Shown here: piece by piece, positions 46,601 to 55,473 of the stretch
Numbering within the stretch: position 1 is the stretch's first letter
Layout: each line of letters opens with the position of its first letter
From: an uncultured Flavobacteriaceae bacterium
Lineage (GTDB): Bacteria; Bacteroidota; Bacteroidia; Flavobacteriales; Flavobacteriaceae
Direction of reading: 5' to 3'
DNA length: 64,000 bases
Assembly: GCA_947497245.1 (NCBI GenBank)
Contig: CANMFO010000001.1
Coordinates: forward strand, 62,001 to 126,000
Made by a program: the position numbers and the translations under genes
Notes under the pieces: generated by a model
Databases searched by the model: none
What the model was told of the DNA's origin: nothing
The model's input: only the letters and a program-made list of their open reading frames with translations

Positions 46601-47528
46601 AGGCCACTATTTGATGTTGAATGGTTTCCACTTCCCCTTTTTTAATATGCCAATCGCCCATTTTGGCACGGACCGGTCCAATCCCCAGTTGGGAATCTAC
46701 CCGCCAGGTCTGGGGAAAACCTACATTGTCGGGATGATCAAAAATGGCGATATGGCCCCAGTCATCTAGTCCCTCTATTTCCATGCCCGCATCCACCCAC
46801 ATGGCCCTTTGCCCTTCCGCCTTTTCATTCCGTTGCCGCGCGGCGTTCTCCACTTCCCCCTGTATACCTTCCTTCCACGGCATCCTCAGGAACAATCCTC
46901 CGTAATCGAATTCGTTGATGGTAATATCGACAAGTGCCTCCCCTTGCCACTCTAAACTCAAGAGATAACTTTCTTTTCTTTCCTTAAATGTCCATGTTTG
47001 GGTTTCTTTTAAAATGGGGGCCCCGGTGTCATCGAGCATATGGTATACGGTTTGCCATTTCACTTCTTGCCCCTGGCCGATCAGTACTCGGGCTGACACC
47101 TTTTGCCAATGATCGCCTTGGGGGAAATGAAAAAAATCACGCCCGATTTTTTTCTTGACGGCTTCGGGCTTGTTGCGATCATAAAACCACTTTTTTAAGC
47201 CAGCGGAATCAATGCCTGTGCCATTTACCCTTGTAAAACCCCAGTAAAGGCCGGTTTGATGAGGATGGTGGCCAGGACTGTACTGCGTTAATTCGGAAGT
47301 CGATCCCGGAGCCAAGATGGGATGTAAAAAGGGTCGGAAATCGTCCTTTGTGTTTTGTGTGACAAGGGCAATGGACGCACCTTCCCCGAACACCTGGATG
47401 AGGTCGTTCTCCTGTTTGACCATAAAACTTTTTTCCTTTTCAACCTTTGGTGCCGCTGTTTTTCCATTTTTGGATTGACAACCCACAAATAGAATAAGTC
47501 CCAGGCATAAAGCGAAGCGTAGTAGCAT
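43629..47528 (-). CDS. Giant lipoprotein: DUF6807 (PmoA), propeller dehydrogenase, HEAT, cytochrome c
   Basis: 1299 residues. Lipobox LFVGC (Cys17). Order: a DUF6807/PmoA domain (about 40-325) with FRPFLHPI and YSPGHHPHQTGLYWG; a PVC-type propeller (about 365-700) with ENRDYESRGHG and DTDQDGVADTKKVFLDG; HEAT repeats (about 740-1130); and a C-terminal haem domain with C1174-S-A-C1177-H1178 and MMPEGLLNTLTDSD. The propeller resembles PQQ/sorbosone-type dehydrogenases, and the haem would take the electrons. Joining PmoA to this enzyme class is uncommon and makes a one-chain sugar-binding and oxidising unit likely. It is followed by the sulfatase gene and preceded (29 nt) by a related cytochrome gene. 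Confidence 0.87.
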   Translation of the reverse strand: MLLRFALCLGLILFVGCQSKNGKTAAPKVEKEKSFMVKQENDLIQVFGEGASIALVTQNTKDDFRPFLHPILAPGSTSELTQYSPGHHPHQTGLYWGFTRVNGTGIDSAGLKKWFYDRNKPEAVKKKIGRDFFHFPQGDHWQKVSARVLIGQGQEVKWQTVYHMLDDTGAPILKETQTWTFKERKESYLLSLEWQGEALVDITINEFDYGGLFLRMPWKEGIQGEVENAARQRNEKAEGQRAMWVDAGMEIEGLDDWGHIAIFDHPDNVGFPQTWRVDSQLGIGPVRAKMGDWHIKKGEVETIQHQIVAYTGKLNAIKMDDLWGDYVGDKGMYNTASLWDLAKKEGRDAKLLSPEEAVRAMTVKEGYEVNAFASEPMITQPMAFCWDDKGRMWIAENRDYESRGHGFSNFGDSRILILEDTDQDGVADTKKVFLDGIPFPSAIAVGHGGLFLGAPPNLLFVPDKNGDDRADEEAIKVLLTGWGIRDRHETINSFHWGPDGWLYGLEGFATPSVIRKPKGKGRIYRHREDFPDDLLNADGVDINGGVWRYHPIKDRFEVVAHGFSNPWGIDYDSKGQLFISACVIPHLFHIVPGGIYHRQGGQHFNPYVYEDIKTIVDHRHRSAHGGARIYQSDAFPPDQQGRIFMANIHEHAVLSDVLTPTGSGFTASHGEDFMLANNAQWVGFSMEVGPEGGLYVLDWHDADICGGEVLNKETGRVFRIMPETSAAENWPGRFDDLNDKSDMELVALQQRKSNWHAQRARIILQHRAVQRTLDKAALDHLENLMDGENEEDLRLRALWTLWITGNLDPAELISLLRDKDQHVRAWAIQFLGEDAPVSKEGIEAIRELAKNEPSPVVRRYMAGALQRMDREDRWDIAASLVQYKEDGRDPNIPLMLWFGIEPILADRPEAALILADKCEIPSLVEKIGRRLVDGDQLQKLVAEIGKGSDKQMYLLNGMLAGLEGRSDSSEPSNWGSVYKSLQSNPRLSPLSDEIAQHFGNAEAAKKMMTIINDTGYGIAQKQNAIKNLALHQREELEAALPRLLEDPKLRMEAIRAIAAYENEDLGKTLFRKYPKLSPSEKQEAILTLASRPTYGRGLARAIKEGTIPRKDIPAYVAMQMRRVVGSGFVEIWGPIDDISGDIQGQFNKYQRLLSDESIANANASKGKLIYQRTCSACHVMFGEGGKIGPDLTGSNRTNTAYLLNNILNPSGEIQDDYKLVVVITQDGRTYSGNIIAENDRNITLRVVGQDPISINKSKIRSRDVTEKSMMPEGLLNTLTDSDVLDLVSYLKTLQPEESL

Positions 47529-47557
47529 ACGTGTGTTTTAAGTTTAGTTCGACAAAT

Positions 47558-50071
47558 CTAAAGGTCCATATCAAAAACCAAAGTATCCAATTCCGAGGCC
47601 TTCCAAGGGGTGATCTGTCCCTGGGTACGAAATCGGATATGACCGACAGTCCCGCTAGTAATTGGAGACTGTGAATGCCCCCAAGAATTTCTTATGTAGG
47701 TGGCAATGGCCGCAATGTCCTCGTTCTGTAGGGTAGAGAAAGAGGGCATACTGGGTAAAATATCGGGAGTGCCATATTCTTTGCCATTTACTTTTACCGG
47801 GCCCTCCATGCCGTGCAATAAAATCATGGCCAAACGATACTCTTTCCCAACCACCCATTCCGATTTTTCAAGGGGAGGGGCAAACCGAGGTATGCCTTCT
47901 CCCTCGGTACCGTGGCAGCTGGCACAGAGGTTTAGATATTTTTGCCGTCCAACGGCGAATACGCCCGGGTCTACTTCGTATTTGGTGTTTTGGCCAGCGC
48001 TCGGGGCTTTGGGTTTTCCGGGCCAGCTTAATTTTCGCAGCAGAACCTCCGAAATAGCGGATCCTTCAAGACGGGGCTTTTCAGAAAGAACGATTTCTCC
48101 TGCCTCGTTGGCCCCCCTGGAATTGATCATCCCGTTGGTTACGGCTTTTCTTATCCATATTTGATCTTTGGGATAGTCCGCTTCCGCGATATCGAGCAGC
48201 TGTTCAAGCTCCGGTCCGAACCCTTTGTTGGCAATTGCCGTCGCCAGCATTTCCACAAATATTTCCTTTTTTTGGTCGTAGTCCCTCCATTCGCGTTTGG
48301 CCAGTAGTTCTTTCAATAGCCCTGCTTCTCGGTCCTGTAGAGTACTCATTACCACATCACGGGCGACGGGCAATAAACCAAATTGGGCAAGGAACTTTTG
48401 GGCAATGTTATAATTCAACTGGGTATCCAGGGCTCCACTGGCGAATACCATTTGCATTTGTACAAGGGGATGCGCCTGATCGTAGTTTTCTTCAATAAAT
48501 CGGGTTACTTCCTTTTTTACGCCGGGGTGGCCCGTCTCCAGTCCTATGGCCAGGCGTAAAGCTGTTTGCACCACTTTTGGATCTTCAGAGCTAAGGGCGG
48601 ACAAATAGACTTCCGCCGTACCCAGGCCCAACCCGTCCAAAGTCCATAGGGCATGCATCTGTGCAAGAGGGCCTCCTTTTTCAACTACTTCATCCAAATC
48701 GGATGAAATGGGTCCTCCTTTTTCCACCAGTAGGCGTTGTGCCGTATCTCGGGTCCATCCATTCGGGCTTCCCAATAAGTGGACCAACGTTTGCGCGTCA
48801 GCGGAAGAAAGATCGACGCGTTCTTCCTTTTTTTTTGCTTTTGGGATGATTTTCCAGATACGCCCCATATGAATGGGCTTATCCAATTTGCGTTTCAAGG
48901 AAACCTCTCGCAAATAGGGGGTCATATACGGGCCGTGTTGGATGATTCCCTTGTACATGTCCACAACGTACAGTGCCCCATCGGGTCCCGGAGCCAACGA
49001 AATGGGCCTAAAACGCTCATCCGTTGATGCCAGAAACTCTCGATTTTCATAAACCCCCTGTGCGCTGAGCATAAATCCCTGCTCGATAATTCTATTGCGT
49101 TTGATCAAATTGGCCGTTGGTTCGCAAACAAAAGCATTGCCCCTGTAGTTTTTGGGCAGGACATCCCCGCGATAGATCAACGGCCCGCAGGCGGAAGCGA
49201 ACTCCAGCAAACGTCCCTTTACGTCCAGAGTACCGGGAACATATCCCCTGTTCACAGCGGTATTGCTGCGAATGGGAAATATTCTTCGTTCCAAGGTGAG
49301 TCCGTGGTCAATGCCACTGGTCGGGGTATGGTTTTTATTCCCCTGGAGGGCATTTGGCGGTACCAGATCGGCATGCAATTGCGACCAGTTGTAGTTATAG
49401 AACAACCGGCCCGCATCGTCGTGCACAATGCCCCACTGGCCCCGAAATTCTGTTTCGCCCTTGACCCACCGGTCATCGATCCTTCGATACCGGTATTTCG
49501 ATTTGGCATTGTACAGCCAGTTGTCCATCCCGTGCCAAAGTCCGTTTGCGGAATGTTCGGGCATACCAAGGCCTCCATAGGTGGAATCGATAAGGGTTTT
49601 GGTATCGGCCTTAAGATCACCATCCGTGTCCTGTACATACCATAAGGGAATGTTTTCCGCAACCAGCGCACCGCCTTTGACAAGGGCAACCGCCCTTGGG
49701 AGCACCAGACTGTCCAAAAAGATTTGACCCCGGTCCATTTGCCCATCCCCATCATCATCGAACAATACGGAGATGCGTCCCACGCGATCTTCTTCCCCGG
49801 TTCCGTCGATATCGGACATAAAACCCAACATTTCCACTACCCAAAGCCTTCCGCCCTCATCGAATGTTATGGCCACGGGATCTTGTACCAAAGGTTCGGC
49901 GGCCACGAGCTGGATCTGCAGGTCTTTGTCGGCCAGTACAAACGAATCAAGGGCTTCCTTGGGCGACAGGGGAGGAGAGGGGCCTTTTCGGCAGCCGATC
50001 GCGCAAGTGGTAAGTACCAACAGAAGGACTATCGCAAGCCGTACGTTATTTTTTTTAGTTTGGGCAATCAT
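47558..50071 (-). CDS. PVC-type propeller dehydrogenase lipoprotein with cytochrome c
   Basis: 837 residues. Lipobox AIGC (Cys27; C23 is an alternative). The propeller spans about 40-400 (DDDGDGQMDRGQIFLD, GNAFVCEPTANLIKRN, YVVDMYKGIIQHG). Helical HEAT-like repeats follow (about 430-660), then a cytochrome c domain with C716-A-S-C719-H720 and Met in LPSMPSFSTL. It is shorter than the 1299-residue neighbour, lacking the DUF6807 domain. Likely role: oxidation of a sugar or alcohol in the periplasm. It lies 56 nt downstream of the GntP permease gene. Confidence 0.88.
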   Translation of the reverse strand: MIAQTKKNNVRLAIVLLLVLTTCAIGCRKGPSPPLSPKEALDSFVLADKDLQIQLVAAEPLVQDPVAITFDEGGRLWVVEMLGFMSDIDGTGEEDRVGRISVLFDDDGDGQMDRGQIFLDSLVLPRAVALVKGGALVAENIPLWYVQDTDGDLKADTKTLIDSTYGGLGMPEHSANGLWHGMDNWLYNAKSKYRYRRIDDRWVKGETEFRGQWGIVHDDAGRLFYNYNWSQLHADLVPPNALQGNKNHTPTSGIDHGLTLERRIFPIRSNTAVNRGYVPGTLDVKGRLLEFASACGPLIYRGDVLPKNYRGNAFVCEPTANLIKRNRIIEQGFMLSAQGVYENREFLASTDERFRPISLAPGPDGALYVVDMYKGIIQHGPYMTPYLREVSLKRKLDKPIHMGRIWKIIPKAKKKEERVDLSSADAQTLVHLLGSPNGWTRDTAQRLLVEKGGPISSDLDEVVEKGGPLAQMHALWTLDGLGLGTAEVYLSALSSEDPKVVQTALRLAIGLETGHPGVKKEVTRFIEENYDQAHPLVQMQMVFASGALDTQLNYNIAQKFLAQFGLLPVARDVVMSTLQDREAGLLKELLAKREWRDYDQKKEIFVEMLATAIANKGFGPELEQLLDIAEADYPKDQIWIRKAVTNGMINSRGANEAGEIVLSEKPRLEGSAISEVLLRKLSWPGKPKAPSAGQNTKYEVDPGVFAVGRQKYLNLCASCHGTEGEGIPRFAPPLEKSEWVVGKEYRLAMILLHGMEGPVKVNGKEYGTPDILPSMPSFSTLQNEDIAAIATYIRNSWGHSQSPITSGTVGHIRFRTQGQITPWKASELDTLVFDMDL

Positions 50072-50127
50072 ATGTTTTTTAAATACCCGGAATCCGAACC
50101 GTCGGAAAAAGGGAACCTAACTCAAGT

Positions 50128-51465
50128 CTAGAAAAGAAAGGTAGCCAAGAAAACCATCAGGGCGGCGCAGGCACCTACGACAAATGTTCCCAAGGTATAC
50201 ACGCGGTACCCTGTCTTCACGTCAATACCGGAAAACTGGGTCAGAATCCAAAATCCGCTGTCATTGGCATGGGAAACCACCATGGCTCCAGCACCAATGG
50301 CCGAAACCACCAGGGCCTTGTCTATTTCTGTAGTAAAGCCCATGGTGACCAACAAGGGTGCCACGATCGAAGCAGTGGTGATCAGGGCAACTGTCGAGGA
50401 GCCCTGAGCGGTCTTGATCGCGGCACAAAGCAAAAAGGGCAACCAAATGCCCAGATTGGCACCGGACAATGAGTCTGCCAAGGTATCGGCAATACCACTG
50501 TTTTGAAGTATGGTTCCGAAGATCCCTCCTGCTCCTGTGATCAAGATAATGTTGGAGGCATCCGCAAGGGCCTTGCCCACCCATCCGGTAGTGGCCAACA
50601 TTTCATTATCCCATTTTTTTGGCAAAAGAAAAGCGAACAGCATACCTATGAGCAGGGCGATGACCGGGGAACCGATAAAGGAGATAAACTTCACCAAGCC
50701 CGAAACTTCCTCTCCCTCCACCAGGTTAAACTCCATAATGGATTTTCCCACGATCAATAAAATCGGGACCAAAATGGGCAAAAAGGATTTAAAAGCGCTC
50801 GGTGCCTGCTTCATCCTTTGTTGTATGACTTCCTCGGTAATATCCGGATTGGGATCGATGTAGGTCCTAGCCCCCATTTTTTTGCAGTAGATCACGGCGA
50901 TGATCAGGGACAGCAATCCGATGACCAGCCCCACCAGCATCACCAATCCGACGTCGGCACCTATGATTCCCGCCGCTGCTATGGGGCCTGGAGTCGGTGG
51001 TACCAATACATGGGTGATCATTAAGCCAAGGATTAGGGCAGTGGCCGTACCCACAATGGAGAGCCCCGCCCTTTTTGTCAAACTTTTGTTCAACGGATTC
51101 AGGATAATGAACCCGCTATCGGCAAATACCGGAATGGAGACAATAAAGCCCACAATTCCCATAGCTTCATGAACCCTTTTCTTGCCAATGATGCGCAAAA
51201 CCACTTCAGCGAGTTTATAGGCACCTCCAGAATGTTCAAGAAAGGCCCCGATGATCACTCCCAATATGATTACAATTCCAATTTTCCCCAAGGTGATCCC
51301 AAAACCGTCATTGACGAATTTGACAATATCGTCCAGGGTCATGCCGGAAAAAAGTGCAAAAAAGAGGGCAGCGGCCAGGAGGGAGAGAAAGGGGTGGACT
51401 TTCCATTTTACGGTCAGTAAAATTATTATTAGAACACTTAGTACCAGTAAGATAATGTTGATCAT
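50128..51465 (-). CDS. GntP-family gluconate/aldonate:H+ symporter
   Basis: 445 residues from the ATG at 51465, which removes an unlikely N-terminal extension and a 29-nt overlap with the dehydratase gene. About 12 to 14 membrane segments. The GntP landmarks are SIPVFADSGFIILNPLNKSL and VVSHANDSGFWILTQFSG near the C-terminus. Members import gluconate and similar sugar acids with protons. Its place, 13 nt after the IlvD/Edd dehydratase and just before two periplasmic dehydrogenase genes, strongly suggests import of the aldonate these make. Confidence 0.93.
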   Translation of the reverse strand: MINIILLVLSVLIIILLTVKWKVHPFLSLLAAALFFALFSGMTLDDIVKFVNDGFGITLGKIGIVIILGVIIGAFLEHSGGAYKLAEVVLRIIGKKRVHEAMGIVGFIVSIPVFADSGFIILNPLNKSLTKRAGLSIVGTATALILGLMITHVLVPPTPGPIAAAGIIGADVGLVMLVGLVIGLLSLIIAVIYCKKMGARTYIDPNPDITEEVIQQRMKQAPSAFKSFLPILVPILLIVGKSIMEFNLVEGEEVSGLVKFISFIGSPVIALLIGMLFAFLLPKKWDNEMLATTGWVGKALADASNIILITGAGGIFGTILQNSGIADTLADSLSGANLGIWLPFLLCAAIKTAQGSSTVALITTASIVAPLLVTMGFTTEIDKALVVSAIGAGAMVVSHANDSGFWILTQFSGIDVKTGYRVYTLGTFVVGACAALMVFLATFLF

Positions 51466-51478
51466 GGTTTGGTTGTTT

Positions 51479-53209
51479 TTAATGGGCGTCCCGGGTAACA
51501 TCCGCACTTGATTTCCCTACTAGAAAATCAAGATCGGCGCCTAAATGTGATTGTTGTACGGTTTTGGTATATAGACTGGTATAGCCCCTATCGACAGGTG
51601 GTTCCGGTGGGGTCCAGACCGCTTTTCGTTTTTGCAGCTCGGCTTCTTCCACCTCCAAATGTAGTTTTCGGTTGGGCACATCCAGTACAATGGTGTCGCC
51701 GGATTGCACCAGGGCCAATACGCCACCTACAGAAGATTCCGGGGATACGTGCAGGACCACCGTGCCAAAGGCCGTACCACTCATACGACCGTCGGAAATG
51801 CGAACCATATCCTTGATACCTTTCTTTATCAATTTTTCCGGTAGTTCCATGTTTCCCACTTCTGCCATTCCGGGATACCCTACCGGGCCGACCCCCTTGA
51901 GCACCATAACGCTGTTTTCATCGATATCCAGATCGGGATCGTCCACCGATGCCAAAAAATCCTCTATGGTCTCAAAAACGACCGCCTTGCCCCGGTGGGT
52001 CATCAATTCCGGGGTCGCCGCAGAAGGTTTTATAACTGCTCCGTCCTCGCAAAGATTCCCGTACAGGACGGCAATACCTGCCTCTTCCATAAAGGGCTGG
52101 TCCAGGGTGGCGATAACCTCGGCATTGTACGATTCCGCGGATGTATTGTTGTCGATCAATGATTTGCCATTAGCGGTAACCACATCCTTGTGCAGATGTT
52201 CCTTCATTTCATTTATTACCACGGGCAATCCCCCGGCATCAAAGAAGTCCTCCATCAGAAATTTCCCGGAGGGCATTAGATTCACCAACAGGGGTATTTT
52301 ACTTCCGAGCGTATCGAATTCCTTCAGATCGAGCTTAATTCCGATTCTACCGGCAATGGCCAACAAGTGGACGATGAAATTGGTCGATCCGCCCACGGCG
52401 GCGTTGATTTTAATCGCATTTTCAAAGGCTTCCCGAGTGAGGATCTTGGACAACTTAAGGTCTTCACGCACCATTTCTACAATGCGCCTTCCCGAAAGTT
52501 GGGCCAATACCTTTTTTCGGGAGTCCACTGCAGGAATAGCGGCGGCCCCTGGCAAGGTCAGTCCGAGCGACTCCACCATGCAGGCCATGGTCGAAGCGGT
52601 CCCCATGGTCATGCAGTGCCCAGCACTCCTTGCGGAGCATATCTCGGCCTCTATTTGATCCTCCTTGGTAAAACCTTCGTTTTTGATCTTGTCCTTCAAC
52701 TGCCAGACAAAGGTACCCGAACCGATGCGCTCCCCCTTGTATTTCCCATTGAGCATGGGCCCACCGGGCACTACTATGGTAGGAAGATCTACGCTACAGG
52801 CCCCCATTACCGTTGCGGGTGTGGTTTTATCACATCCTGTCAACAGTACCACGCCGTCCAAAGGATTGGCCCGGATGCTCTCTTCCGTGTCCATACTGGC
52901 CAAATTCCTGAAAAGCATGGCGGTCGGCCGCATCAATATCTCGCCCATGCTCGTCACCGGGAATTCAAAGGGAACCCCTCCAGCCTCCAGTACCCCACGC
53001 TTCACATATTCCGCAAAATCACGGAGGTGGCCATTGCAGGGTGTGAGCTCGGACCAAGTATTGCAGATGCCGATGACGGGACGACCTTCGAAATAATCAT
53101 TGGGGTAGCCCTGGTTCCGGAGCCAGGAGCGATGAATAAATGCGGATTTTTCATCTTTTGGATTGAACCAATCCTCACTTCTCAATTTTTTTTTGTTCTC
53201 TTCAGCCAT
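51479..53209 (-). CDS. IlvD/Edd-family sugar-acid dehydratase
   Basis: 576 residues, cytoplasmic. Iron-sulfur cysteines C58 (TPCNGHL), C126 (TGCDKTTP) and C199 (GHCMTMGTASTM) are at the spacing of sugar-acid dehydratases such as L-arabinonate dehydratase, with a [2Fe-2S] cluster and Mg. Length and pattern favour pentonate or hexonate dehydration to a 2-keto-3-deoxy acid over the branched-chain amino acid enzyme IlvD, and the GntP permease next to it agrees. A matching KDG-type kinase or aldolase is not in the window. Confidence 0.9.
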   Translation of the reverse strand: MAEENKKKLRSEDWFNPKDEKSAFIHRSWLRNQGYPNDYFEGRPVIGICNTWSELTPCNGHLRDFAEYVKRGVLEAGGVPFEFPVTSMGEILMRPTAMLFRNLASMDTEESIRANPLDGVVLLTGCDKTTPATVMGACSVDLPTIVVPGGPMLNGKYKGERIGSGTFVWQLKDKIKNEGFTKEDQIEAEICSARSAGHCMTMGTASTMACMVESLGLTLPGAAAIPAVDSRKKVLAQLSGRRIVEMVREDLKLSKILTREAFENAIKINAAVGGSTNFIVHLLAIAGRIGIKLDLKEFDTLGSKIPLLVNLMPSGKFLMEDFFDAGGLPVVINEMKEHLHKDVVTANGKSLIDNNTSAESYNAEVIATLDQPFMEEAGIAVLYGNLCEDGAVIKPSAATPELMTHRGKAVVFETIEDFLASVDDPDLDIDENSVMVLKGVGPVGYPGMAEVGNMELPEKLIKKGIKDMVRISDGRMSGTAFGTVVLHVSPESSVGGVLALVQSGDTIVLDVPNRKLHLEVEEAELQKRKAVWTPPEPPVDRGYTSLYTKTVQQSHLGADLDFLVGKSSADVTRDAH

Positions 53210-53457
53210 TATTCAATGTTCGTTCTTTGCTCGCACATGATGGTTCGGTGTCCGCTATAAAAATTTCGAAATCAAGGTATGATCTTTACAGCAGTTAACA
53301 AAATGGAATTGTTAATTATTTACAACATATCCCTACTTTTAAGTGAATATTCGATGATCTTATGACCAAAAACATGGTATTTCGGTAGTGTTCCCCTTGG
53401 ATTGTGGTAAAAAAGCATAATTTAGTCCACTCGCACAAAAAGGCAAAACCATTTCGT
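53210..53457. promoter_or_regulatory. Divergent promoter region between dehydratase and isomerase operons
   Basis: 248 bp, AT-rich, between the leftward IlvD/Edd gene and the rightward TIM-barrel gene. It must carry both promoters, so the two catabolic operons may share control. I see no clear paired TTG/TAnnTTTG element or strong inverted repeat. Confidence 0.35.
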
Positions 53458-54525
53458 ATGAAACGGAGAAAATTTATCGAAACTTCCTCGGCAGGGGCAC
53501 TTTTTATGACCATGCCGTCCGTCCCTACTTTCTCGGCCACGGTTGCGGAGACCAGGTTTGGAGTGGCCGATGCTTCCTATATGATGCGTCGTTACCGCAA
53601 AATGGAAAGCAAAAAATACCCCCCGTTTACGAATGCCTTGGAAATGATCGAACATTGCAGTTCCCTGGGTTTTGGAGGAATGCAGGTAGGTGTAGGGGGA
53701 TGGGACACAGGGTTTTCGAAGAAAGTGAGGAGAAGAAAGGAAGCGCTCGACATTTTTTTGGAGGCGCAGATTGGCTTGCCCAAGAGCGAGGGCGATGTGG
53801 CACGCTTTGAGGCTGAAGTGAAAGCGGCCAAGGAAACTGGCATCGATGTTTTCAGGGCGGCCTGTTTATCTGGTAGGCGCTATGAGAACTTTGACAGCAT
53901 GGCGGCATTCCAAACCTTTAAAGAGGAAGCGATCACATCCATACAAAGGGCAGAACCCATTATGCGAAAGCATAGGGTGAAACTTGCCTTGGAGAACCAT
54001 AAGGATTGGCGGATAGCTGAAATGATCGCTATCCTGAATATGATCGGCAGCGAATGGGTCGGGGTTACTTTGGATACGGGGAACAACATATCGCTACTGG
54101 AAGACCCCATGGAGGTTGTGAGGTCGCTTGCACCCTATGCGTTTTCCGTGCACCTTAAAGATATGGCCGTAGCTGAATACGAAAATGGATTTTTGTTGTC
54201 CGAGGTAAATTTAGGGGAGGGGTGCCTTGATATCGACGCGATGATAAAGACCATTAAACAACAACAGCCCGATATTCGTTTCAATTTGGAAATGATTACA
54301 AGGGACCCACTTAAAATTCCTTGCCTAACCGAAAAGTACTGGGCCACTTTTGATCAGATATCGACCCTTGAACTGGCGCGATATCTGCATAAGGTCAGAA
54401 CACTGAAAGCAAAGGAACCGCTTCCCATCATTTCGGATAAGGCGACCGATGAACAACTGGCTTTGGAAGTGGAGAACAATCGCACCTCCCTATTATATGC
54501 CAAACAGAATCTAGGATTTAAATAA
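53458..54525 (+). CDS. Exported TIM-barrel sugar isomerase/epimerase-like protein
   Basis: 355 residues from the ATG at 53458, where a twin-arginine-like start (KRRKFIETSS) and hydrophobic segment appear; the upstream in-frame GTG adds 18 residues. The AP-endonuclease-2-like barrel shows LALENHKDWR (Glu), GVTLDTGNNISLLED (Asp), SVHLKDMAVAEY (His) and FNLEMI (Glu). These suit a metal-dependent isomerase or lyase acting on a keto-sugar, here possibly folded before export. The SDR gene begins 10 nt downstream. Confidence 0.87.
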   Translation: MKRRKFIETSSAGALFMTMPSVPTFSATVAETRFGVADASYMMRRYRKMESKKYPPFTNALEMIEHCSSLGFGGMQVGVGGWDTGFSKKVRRRKEALDIFLEAQIGLPKSEGDVARFEAEVKAAKETGIDVFRAACLSGRRYENFDSMAAFQTFKEEAITSIQRAEPIMRKHRVKLALENHKDWRIAEMIAILNMIGSEWVGVTLDTGNNISLLEDPMEVVRSLAPYAFSVHLKDMAVAEYENGFLLSEVNLGEGCLDIDAMIKTIKQQQPDIRFNLEMITRDPLKIPCLTEKYWATFDQISTLELARYLHKVRTLKAKEPLPIISDKATDEQLALEVENNRTSLLYAKQNLGFK

Positions 54526-54535
54526 ACCGATATCC

Positions 54536-55321
54536 ATGACCAAAACACGTTTACCCGGAATAAAACAATTTGATCTTACTGGAAAAGTAGCCTTGATTAC
54601 CGGCGGCTCCAAGGGGCTTGGCTATGCCATGGCCGCGGGCCTTGCCTCGGCGGGCGCCCAAGTGGCATTGTTGAACCGAAACTTGGAGGAGGGTGAGGCC
54701 GCCGCTGAGCAACTTACTAGTGACTACGGACAAAAGACGGGAGCCTTTGCAGCCGATGTCACCGATTTAAGCGAGGTGGAGTCCGCAGTTGAATCGATCC
54801 TAGCGCAATTTGGCCGGTTGGACATCCTGATAAACAGTGCCGGAATCAACATTCGTGGCGCCATAGATGAACTCACTCCCGATGAATTCAATACGGTCAT
54901 GAAAGTTAATGTGGACGGTACCTGGAATGCCTCTAGAGCGGTAACGCCCCAAATGAAAAAACAAGGCAGTGGGCGCATTATCAATATGGCCAGCACACTT
55001 GGTTTGGTAGGCTTGGCGAACCGGACGCCCTATGCCACAAGCAAGGGTGCGGTCGTGCAGATGACCCGGGCTTTGGGACTGGAACTTGCCCCTTTCAACA
55101 TTACCGTAAATGCGATATGTCCTGGACCTTTTTTAACCGAAATGAACATCCCTATCGCGGAAACAGCGGAGGCCAAAAACTTTATTGTGGGAGCCACGGC
55201 CCTGGCGCGATGGGGCGAGTTGCCTGAAATTCAAGGTGCCGCCATTTTCTTGGCCAGTGATGCAGGGAGCTATGTGGTGGGATCTATGTTGACCGTGGAC
55301 GGCGGGTGGACCGCCAAATAA
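54536..55321 (+). CDS. SDR oxidoreductase, gluconate 5-dehydrogenase-like
   Basis: 261 residues of the classical short-chain dehydrogenases. TGGSKGLG (22-29) binds NAD(P); the catalytic triad is S153, Y166 and K170; NAG motif NSAGINIRG lies at 100-108. The C-terminal VGSMLTVDGGWTAK is typical. It resembles 2-deoxy-D-gluconate 3- or gluconate 5-dehydrogenases, which act on sugar acids, in line with the nearby IlvD/Edd dehydratase and GntP. Confidence 0.92.
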   Translation: MTKTRLPGIKQFDLTGKVALITGGSKGLGYAMAAGLASAGAQVALLNRNLEEGEAAAEQLTSDYGQKTGAFAADVTDLSEVESAVESILAQFGRLDILINSAGINIRGAIDELTPDEFNTVMKVNVDGTWNASRAVTPQMKKQGSGRIINMASTLGLVGLANRTPYATSKGAVVQMTRALGLELAPFNITVNAICPGPFLTEMNIPIAETAEAKNFIVGATALARWGELPEIQGAAIFLASDAGSYVVGSMLTVDGGWTAK

Positions 55322-55473
55322 ACAACCTGAGGGATAACGTGTCCACAGCGCATTTTTTTGGTTCAAAAAAAGCATATTGTGTTAAGGCTGTTCGTTAACA
55401 GTGCCGATTTCACAATAAAGTTTTATATTAACTGATTATCCAATAGAAGTATCCAAACGAAAATCGTAGAACA

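Noticed and set aside
51479-53209. Dihydroxy-acid dehydratase for branched-chain amino acids (ilvD)
   Set aside because: Cysteine spacing and the neighbouring GntP and periplasmic dehydrogenase genes favour a sugar-acid dehydratase; no other ilv gene is present.
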